NCBI RefSeq assembly: GCF_000969825.1
Contig: NZ_KQ033921.1
Coordinates: forward strand, 62,001-126,000
Length of the DNA stretch: 64,000 nucleotides
DNA from: Parabacteroides gordonii MS-1 = DSM 23371
GTDB taxonomy: Bacteria > Bacteroidota > Bacteroidia > Bacteroidales > Tannerellaceae
Direction of reading: 5' to 3'
The notes under the pieces were generated by a model that saw only the letters and a list, made by a program, of their open reading frames with translations, did no database searches and was not told the DNA's origin. The stretch's first letter is position 1. Every line of letters starts with the position of its first letter. The position numbers and the translations under genes are program-made. This document shows, piece by piece, positions 58,151 through 64,000 of this stretch.

Positions 58151-58897
58151 ATGAAGAAAGCCTCCCCACATAAAAGAACCAGTCGGCCGAAGCTCCCCGG
58201 ATTCTTCGACCACCTCTTTTATTGGACGTGGCACAGTTGTCGGCATGGCTTCCCGGACCGTAGTTTTGCGGTCATCAGCGTGGTTCAGTTCGCCTGCCTC
58301 CTGTTTCCTGTCGCCATCGCTTTACAGTTCTTGGACACTCCGGCTGTCCGCTTTCTTTACGAAACAGACGACCGCCTTACGCTTTTCCCGCTGATACTGC
58401 CGTTCCCCGTATTGCTCTGGAGGAATATGCGCATCTATACCGAGGAGCGTTACCGCATGATGCACGACTTTTACGGGGCGTTCCATGTATCGGTGCGGCA
58501 ACGCTATCGCCTCCGTTTCCTTGTCTGCATGGCGCTTGCAGTTCTCGCCATCCTGCTTGAAATATGGCTGTTCACCCTTTATCATGACCGCTGCACGGCC
58601 ATATCCTCCGGCAACACAAGCCTCTATGTCCCGTATCAGTATGACAACGGCAACGACCCCGTGCAGGAAGGCGTTTACCGCATCGTCGATGAAAAAGGGC
58701 GTATCGGATATGCGGACGAGCATGGCAATACCCTCATAGAGCCACGCTTCGCTTTTGGCTTTCCTTTCGAGAACGGGAAGGCGAAAGTAACCGACACGGG
58801 AGAACTGGAAGAAGTTCCCGGTTCGGATGGGGAATACCACTATTGGGAAAGCGATGATTGGTATTACATCGACCGCAAAGGGCAAAGGATTGAATAA
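58151..58897 (+). CDS. Membrane protein with C-terminal WG repeats
   Basis: 248 residues. Two to four membrane segments in the first ~160 residues (FAVISVVQFACLLFPVAIAL, FLVCMALAVLAILLEIWLF), then WG/KWG repeats (YRIVDEKGRIGYADEHGNTL, PRFAFGFPFENGKAKV, YYIDRKGQRIE). WG-repeat proteins occur near contact-dependent toxin systems. It is divergent from the Imm17-like gene, so the two may form an immunity islet. Confidence 0.7.
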   Translation: MKKASPHKRTSRPKLPGFFDHLFYWTWHSCRHGFPDRSFAVISVVQFACLLFPVAIALQFLDTPAVRFLYETDDRLTLFPLILPFPVLLWRNMRIYTEERYRMMHDFYGAFHVSVRQRYRLRFLVCMALAVLAILLEIWLFTLYHDRCTAISSGNTSLYVPYQYDNGNDPVQEGVYRIVDEKGRIGYADEHGNTLIEPRFAFGFPFENGKAKVTDTGELEEVPGSDGEYHYWESDDWYYIDRKGQRIE

Positions 58898-59402
58898 AAG
58901 CCCCAAGACTGCCCTAAGCCCGAGATTCCAGCCCCCGCCTGCCAAGCCCTTGCAGGGCAAACACAAAGCAATCAAGCCCTATCGGAACATCCCGTTCATC
59001 CCACCTTTCCCCCGAAACAAACATCAAATTTCAAAACCAACTCATTTACAGTAACTTAAAAGATTTTCGGTGCAAGCCGCAAAACAGCCCTGTGTGGCTG
59101 GTGCAAGGTGCAGCTATATATATAAATATAGCTGCACCTTGCACCACAGAAATACACACTGAAAATCAACATTTTACACTTCGGGTAAAACCACGGGTGC
59201 AACCTCGTTTTTTGCACCGCCTCTTGATTTTATGCTTTTCCTGTAATCCGGTAATCCCGAAAAATAAAAAATCCCCGAAACATTTCCCTTTTTCGGTCAA
59301 AATCCCTATATTTGCATCAGTTCCAAGAGCAGAGCGAAGCAATGCAGCGAAACCCGCACAGCTACCAAATCGCTACCGGCTACCGAACTTTCTACTCTTT
59401 AA
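58898..59402. other. Noncoding junction region rich in GGTGCAA motifs
   Basis: 505 bp without a supported gene, probably at or near the right end of the ICE. GGTGCAA or TTGCACC occurs at least five times (near 59069, 59100, 59139, 59197 and 59212). TATATTTG at 59307-59314 may be a plus-strand -7 box. No GTAnnTTTGC-type CTnDOT core is certain. Confidence 0.5.
59100..59145. repeat. 19-bp perfect hairpin at the junction
   Basis: GGTGCAAGGTGCAGCTATA (59100-59118), eight bases, TATAGCTGCACCTTGCACC (59127-59145). It could be a bidirectional terminator or a recombination protein site. Confidence 0.7.
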
Positions 59403-60287
59403 GTCTTATCTACCAACCGATTACAAAAAAACGATTGTTTTTACAAGAAAAATATTGAAGATAGAGTTTTAATATTAGAGAAAGAGTCTAATACAGTAAA
59501 ACCTCAAAAGAGAAGTACACCTAAAGCCCAAATAATAATATTTACAAGCTTTAAAGGAGGAGTCGGCACTTCTACCTTAACTACATTGTTTTGTAATCAT
59601 ATCTCAAATCAATATAATATTCTTTTGATTGATGCACATCAACAACTAACATGTTACAATATGCGGGAAAACGACCTTATTACTACTCCTGAAGCAAAGC
59701 CTTTATATGAGATTGAAGCTATTTCAGTCGAAGGTCTGGTTAATCATCTTGATGTAGTAAAAAATAAATATGACTATATAGTAATAGATCTACCTCGTTT
59801 TTTTTATTATGAAGATAACTTAGAGAGTATCTTCATAAGAAGCAACTATATATTTGCTCCATTCCATATTCCCTATAATTATTCTGTCGAACAATCTAAT
59901 AATGATTTCTTACACCAAGTAGAAGGGCGATTAGACTTATTTATTGAATTACGAAAGAAAATAAAAAGTATAAATAAAGATATTACCTTTACTTTAGTTC
60001 CATACGAAAATGACGTAACTGAAGAATTTAAGGAATGGATTGAAAAATTCGACATGTCTTTACTCCCACAAACATTTAAAAGATATAGCGAACTCCCTTC
60101 TTACATTGATACAATCTCTGATTTATGCAAGAACAAAAGTATTGCTTATGCTCCATATATAACAAACACAAAAGCAATAATATATTACTTAGAAAAAGAA
60201 ACTATCGCTAATAATTATATTGAAGAACAAAATAATCTTTTTAAGAAAAGAATGAGAAATATACTCAACCAATATAAAAAGAGATAA
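59403..60287 (+). pseudogene. ParA/CpaE-like ATPase frame without a start codon
   Basis: Open from just after a stop at 59400 to 60287 (295 codons), with no in-frame ATG, GTG or TTG before the P-loop. IIIFTSFKGGVGTSTLTTLF is a deviant Walker A (signature Lys kept, GK replaced by GT, as in some CpaE/BcsQ proteins). NILLIDAHQQ and YDYIVIDLPRF follow. Strongly AT-rich. Probably the 5' end was cut off by an insertion, or a rare ATT start at 59454 is used. Confidence 0.6.
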
Positions 60288-60315
60288 AGGCTACACGCTC
60301 TTTATCAATAAAAAC

Positions 60316-60357
60316 AAAAGGGTAAAACTTTAAAGCGAACTAAAGTTTTACCCTTTT
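60316..60357. terminator. Bidirectional terminator
   Basis: AAAAGGGTAAAACTTTA, eight bases, TAAAGTTTTACCCTTTT: a 17-bp perfect stem between two convergent genes, with A-rich and T-rich flanks that fit termination in both directions. Confidence 0.85.
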
Positions 60358-60363
60358 ATTCCT

Positions 60364-63300
60364 TTATTTATATTCCTGCCAGCTCTTGATCTCGATATCG
60401 TCGATCGATAAGGTGCAGAATGCTTCGATAAAGGCGCTTGCCAGGCGGGCATTCGTGATCAGAGGGACATTCAGGTCGGTTGCGGCACGGCGGATCTTAT
60501 AACCGTTGTCCAGCTCACCGGCTGAAAGGTCGCGCGGGATATTGACCACCATGTCGATCTTCTTTTCATGCAACATGGTGAGTGCCTGAGGCTGTTTGCC
60601 TTCTTCACTCGGCCAATAGACCAAAGTGCTAGGGATATTGTTTTCTTCCAGGAAGCGGTGTGTTCCGCCAGTAGCGAACAGACTGTATCCTTTGCGGGCA
60701 AGCATCTTCGCTGCATCCAGCATGGCCACTTTCTGCTTCGGTGTTCCGGTCGAGAGCAGGATATTCTTTGCCGGGATACGCTGTCCGACCGACAACATAC
60801 TGGTCAGCACTGCTTCCGAGAGATCATCGCCAAGACAACCTACCTCACCGGTCGATGCCATATCCACACCCAGCACCGGGTCGGCTTTCTGCAAGCGGTT
60901 GAAGGAGAACTGAGAAGCTTTGATACCTACATAATCGAGGTCGAACGCATTCTTATGCGGCTTTTCGACAGGCAAGCCCAGCATGATACGGGTAGCCAGT
61001 TCGATAAAGTTTATCTTCAAGACCTTGCTCACGAAGGGGAAACTACGTGAAGCGCGGAGATTACATTCAATAACCTTGATCTCGTTGCCCTTCGCCAGAT
61101 ACTGGATATTGAACGGGCCGGAGATATTCAGCTCCTTCGCGATCTGCTTGCTGATACGTTTGATGCGGCGTACCGTTTCCACATACAGCTTCTGTGCCGG
61201 GAACTGGATCGTCGCGTCACCGGAGTGCACACCGGCAAATTCGATATGTTCGCTGATGGCATACATCACGATCTCGCCATGATCGGCCACCGCATCCATC
61301 TCCACCTCTTTGGCATGTTCGATGAACTGGCTGACTACGACCGGATGCTTCTTGCTGACGTTGGCCGCCAGTTGAAGGAAACGTTCCAATTCTTCCTGGT
61401 TGGAGCAGACATTCATCGCCGCACCACTCAGCACGTAACTCGGGCGAACCAGTACCGGGAAACCTACCTCCTCCACGAATGTATTGATATCGTCCATAGA
61501 AGAAAGCTCTTTCCAACGCGGCTGGTCTACTCCGATGCGGTCGAGCATGGCGGAGAACTTCTCACGGTCTTCGGCATTGTCGATACTCTTCGCGGATGTT
61601 CCGAGGATATTTACATGTTGTTCATCCAGGCGCATCGCCAGGTTGTTCGGTATCTGCCCTCCGGTAGAGACGATCACGCCGTGCGGATTTTCGAGTTCGA
61701 GGATGTCCATTACCCGTTCGAAAGTCAGTTCGTCGAAGTAAAGACGGTCGCACATATCGTAGTCGGTCGAAACCGTTTCAGGGTTATAGTTGATCATCAC
61801 CGAGCGCCAACCCTCCTTGCGGATCGTGTTCAGCGCCTGCACACCACACCAGTCGAACTCAACCGAGCTACCGATACGGTAAGCACCCGAACCCAGTACC
61901 ACGATAGAACGTTTATCGCCTACATACTGCACATCGTTTTCCGTTCCGCTGTAAGTCAGATACAAGTAGTTGGTCTGTGCCGGATATTCGGCGGCTAGGG
62001 TATCGATCTGTTTCACTACCGGAAGAATGCCGCGGTATTTACGATCCTGGCGCACCTGCAGGATGGCTCTTTCACCATCTTCCATTTTATCTTTGAAGAT
62101 GGCGCGGGCAATCTGGAAGTCAGAGAAACCCTGCACTTTGGCCAGACGGAACAGGTCGTCGGGTATATCGGTTATCTTGCTGAAGCTTTCCAGAGCTCCG
62201 GCGGTCTGGATGATATTATATAGTTTCTGAAGGAACCATTTGTCGATCTTTGTCAGGTCGTGTATCTGGTCGATCGTGTAACCGGCACGGAAGGCCTTGC
62301 TGATGACGAAGATACGACGGTCGGTCGGCTCGTTCAACGCCTTGTCGATATCGGGAATGACCAGCTCTTTGTTTTCTACAAAGCCGTGCATACCCTGTCC
62401 GATCATGCGGAGACCTTTCTGGATCGCCTCTTCGAAAGTACGGCCGATCGCCATCACCTCTCCTACCGACTTCATGCTTGAACCCAGTTCGCGGGCTACA
62501 CCGTGGAACTTACCCAAGTCCCAGCGCGGTATCTTACATACCACATAGTCGAGTGCCGGTTCGAAGAAAGCGCTGGTCGTTTTCGTTACCGAGTTCTTCA
62601 GGTCGAACAGGCCGTAGCCCAGGCCTAATTTGGCTGCCACGAAAGCCAACGGATAACCGGTTGCTTTCGATGCCAGAGCGGAAGAACGGCTCAGGCGGGC
62701 ATTGACTTCGATCACCCGGTAGTCTTCCGATTCGGGGTCGTAGGCGTACTGCACGTTACATTCTCCTACAATTCCAATATGGCGGATAATGCGGATAGCC
62801 AGTTCGCGCAGTTTATGATAGTCCGTATTGGTCAGCGTTTGTGAAGGGGCGATCACGATAGACTCGCCGGTATGGATGCCCAGCGGGTCGAAGTTTTCCA
62901 TGTTACACACCGTGATACAGTTGTCGAAGCGGTCGCGCACCACCTCGTATTCCACTTCCTTCCACCCTTTCAGGCTCTTCTCCACCAATACCTGGGGAGA
63001 GAAAGAGAAGGCTTTTTCGACCAGCACGTCCAGTTCTTCTTCATTGTCGCAGAAGCCTGAACCCAGGCCTCCCAACGCATAAGCGGCACGCACGATCACC
63101 GGATAACCCAGTTCGGCGGCAGCACGGCGGGCATCGGCAGCGTTCTCCACCGCTTCGCTCTTGATCGTCTTTACATCGATCTCGTCCAGCTTGCGGACAA
63201 ACAGTTCACGGTCTTCCGTGTCCATGATGGCTTGTACCGGAGTACCCAGCACACGGACGTTATATTTTTCCAGCACACCGCTCTGGTAAAGCGCCACACC

Positions 63301-63588
63301 GCAGTTGAGCGCCGTCTGTCCGCCGAATGCCAGCAGGATACCTTCGGGGCGTTCCTTTTCGATCACCTTTTCCACAAAGAAAGGAGTGACGGGCAGGAAA
63401 TAAACCGTGTCCGCAACCCCTTCCGAAGTCTGTACCGTTGCAATGTTCGGGTTGATAAGCACCGTCTGGATACCTTCTTCCTTGATGGCTTTCAATGCCT
63501 GGCTGCCTGAATAGTCGAACTCGCCCGCCTCACCGATCTTGAGGGCGCCGCTTCCTAGTATCAGGACTTTCTTTATATCTTCTTTCAT
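60364..63588 (-). CDS. carB: Carbamoyl-phosphate synthase large subunit
   Basis: 1074 residues from the ATG at 63588 (MKEDIKKVLILGSGALKIGE), the usual family start; the frame extends 13 codons further. Two ATP-grasp halves are visible (LGGLGSGFCDNEEELDVLVE, VEVNARLSRSSALASKATGY; VLSGAAMNVCSNQEELERFL, CNLRASRSFPFVSKVLKIN), then the C-terminal allosteric MGS-like domain (LARKGYSLFATGGTHRFLEE). It makes carbamoyl phosphate for pyrimidine and arginine synthesis. Its composition differs from the ICE; it is chromosomal flank. Confidence 0.97.
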   Translation of the reverse strand: MKEDIKKVLILGSGALKIGEAGEFDYSGSQALKAIKEEGIQTVLINPNIATVQTSEGVADTVYFLPVTPFFVEKVIEKERPEGILLAFGGQTALNCGVALYQSGVLEKYNVRVLGTPVQAIMDTEDRELFVRKLDEIDVKTIKSEAVENAADARRAAAELGYPVIVRAAYALGGLGSGFCDNEEELDVLVEKAFSFSPQVLVEKSLKGWKEVEYEVVRDRFDNCITVCNMENFDPLGIHTGESIVIAPSQTLTNTDYHKLRELAIRIIRHIGIVGECNVQYAYDPESEDYRVIEVNARLSRSSALASKATGYPLAFVAAKLGLGYGLFDLKNSVTKTTSAFFEPALDYVVCKIPRWDLGKFHGVARELGSSMKSVGEVMAIGRTFEEAIQKGLRMIGQGMHGFVENKELVIPDIDKALNEPTDRRIFVISKAFRAGYTIDQIHDLTKIDKWFLQKLYNIIQTAGALESFSKITDIPDDLFRLAKVQGFSDFQIARAIFKDKMEDGERAILQVRQDRKYRGILPVVKQIDTLAAEYPAQTNYLYLTYSGTENDVQYVGDKRSIVVLGSGAYRIGSSVEFDWCGVQALNTIRKEGWRSVMINYNPETVSTDYDMCDRLYFDELTFERVMDILELENPHGVIVSTGGQIPNNLAMRLDEQHVNILGTSAKSIDNAEDREKFSAMLDRIGVDQPRWKELSSMDDINTFVEEVGFPVLVRPSYVLSGAAMNVCSNQEELERFLQLAANVSKKHPVVVSQFIEHAKEVEMDAVADHGEIVMYAISEHIEFAGVHSGDATIQFPAQKLYVETVRRIKRISKQIAKELNISGPFNIQYLAKGNEIKVIECNLRASRSFPFVSKVLKINFIELATRIMLGLPVEKPHKNAFDLDYVGIKASQFSFNRLQKADPVLGVDMASTGEVGCLGDDLSEAVLTSMLSVGQRIPAKNILLSTGTPKQKVAMLDAAKMLARKGYSLFATGGTHRFLEENNIPSTLVYWPSEEGKQPQALTMLHEKKIDMVVNIPRDLSAGELDNGYKIRRAATDLNVPLITNARLASAFIEAFCTLSIDDIEIKSWQEYK

Positions 63589-63630
63589 ATCTACCTTATT
63601 TTTCTTGTTAACATATTTTAGGCGCATCGA

Positions 63631-63648
63631 CTAACCAACGTTGGTTAG
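63631..63648. repeat. 18-bp perfect palindrome between carA and carB
   Basis: CTAACCAACGTTGGTTAG, 42 bp upstream of the carB start. It could be an operator or an mRNA hairpin in the carA-carB gap. Confidence 0.5.
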
Positions 63649-63770
63649 CTTGTCTCACTGCCTCCAGAGAGGGATTGTCAGTGCCTCCACTTAGAAGGTG
63701 TCGCTGCCGTTGGCAAAAATGCTTTGCCTGCTCACGCAAAGGGTCTTTGCCTTACCATGCAAAAGTGCTG

Positions 63771-64000
63771 CTACAACAACTCAACGAATTTATCGAACAT
63801 AAACTCCGTATCCGTCGGACCGCTACAAGCCTCCGGGTGGAACTGTGAGGAGAAGAAAGGTTTCGTTTTATGTTTGATACCTTCGTTCGTGCCGTCGTTC
63901 ATATTGATGAAGAGCGGTTCCCAGTCAGCGCCCAGTGTATCGTTATCCACCGCATACCCGTGGTTCTGTGAGGTGATGAAGCATTTCTCCGTTCCCACCA
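63771..64000 (-). CDS. carA: Carbamoyl-phosphate synthase small subunit, C-terminus only
   Basis: 75 residues to the window edge. [20 protein letters not shown] and [20 protein letters not shown] are the closing motifs of the class I glutamine amidotransferase domain, including the catalytic-triad HPE. It supplies ammonia to CarB. It is transcribed ahead of carB, with a 182-bp gap. Confidence 0.93.
   Translation of the reverse strand, partial: VGTEKCFITSQNHGYAVDNDTLGADWEPLFINMNDGTNEGIKHKTKPFFSSQFHPEACSGPTDTEFMFDKFVELL

Larger units (their letters stand above)
1328..59402. mobile_element. CTnDOT-family integrative conjugative element (approximate extent)
   Basis: Contains traA-traQ, mobABC, a TopB/Exc homologue, small HTH proteins and RteC in the arrangement known from CTnDOT-like Bacteroidales ICEs. 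The right limit is set loosely, before the carB flank and the truncated ParA-like frame. The left limit is not seen, and the cassette array at 1-1327 may also belong to it. No IntDOT-type integrase and no direct-repeat att pair can be identified within the window. Confidence 0.65.

Noticed and set aside
59100-59145. tRNA or other structured RNA gene at the junction
   Set aside because: It is a simple 19-bp hairpin without cloverleaf elements. No tRNA or rRNA gene was found in the window.

Overview
The window looks like a Bacteroidales chromosome (Bacteroides or Parabacteroides type). The reasons are the complete CTnDOT-style tra/mob gene set, rteC, TAnnTTTG-type promoters, and a chromosomal carA-carB pair at the right edge. 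Nearly all of positions ~1300-59400 is one integrative conjugative element (ICE) of the CTnDOT family. No ICE integrase of the usual kind is visible, so at least one end of the element lies outside the window or is damaged.

Layout. (1) 1-1327: the end of an AT-rich, integron-like cassette array on the minus strand, with its own promoter and attI-like site but no recombinase beside it. (2) 1328-2093: GC-rich noncoding DNA. (3) 2094-7615 (+): ArdC-like antirestriction protein, small unknowns, a SLOG/DUF1273 protein, ParB and a RadC/JAB protein. Nearly identical hairpins separate several of them. (4) 7767-25096 (-): the tra operon, traA at the right end to traQ at the left, plus two paralogous repeat proteins. 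traG is split by a 2.49 kb group II intron (18085-20574). (5) 25097-25812: candidate oriT region. (6) 25813-29568 (+): mobA, mobB (relaxase) and mobC (coupling protein). (7) 30172-41612: an integron-like array of 16 single-gene cassettes, all on the minus strand, headed by a co-directional tyrosine recombinase. Many cassettes encode SUKH/SMI1, ankyrin or other immunity-like proteins. This matches the published recombinase-associated acquired interbacterial defence (rAID-1) clusters of Bacteroidales. (8) 41801-49524 (+): DUF3945 protein and topB/exc. topB is cut after codon 9 by a recombinase-in-trio (RIT) element carrying three overlapping tyrosine recombinase genes and 34-bp perfect inverted repeats. 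(9) 49757-51440: an rnlA-rnlB toxin-antitoxin pair and a promoter-terminator unit that may encode a small RNA. (10) 51446-57240 (-): RibD/DHFR-like protein, two helix-turn-helix proteins flanking a TOPRIM-ATPase, RteC and an AraC regulator. (11) 57464-58897: an Imm17-like gene, a small unknown and a WG-repeat protein. (12) 58898-60287: a repeat-rich junction and a ParA-like frame with no usable start. (13) 60364-64000 (-): carB and the end of carA, the chromosomal flank.

How it fits together. The ICE backbone supplies conjugation (tra, mob, topB/exc, RteC). The cargo is largely defensive: ArdC against restriction, RnlAB plausibly against phage, and two arrays of immunity-gene cassettes. The clearest new structural observation is that each of the 17 complete cassettes has its own short inverted arms at its two ends, and most arm pairs match perfectly. 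Circularising a cassette would therefore rebuild a folded attC-like site of integron type. The array heads share a 35-bp attI-like sequence (29 of 35 identical). Two unrelated insertions, the intron in traG and the RIT element in topB, fall in transfer genes, so present transfer competence is uncertain.
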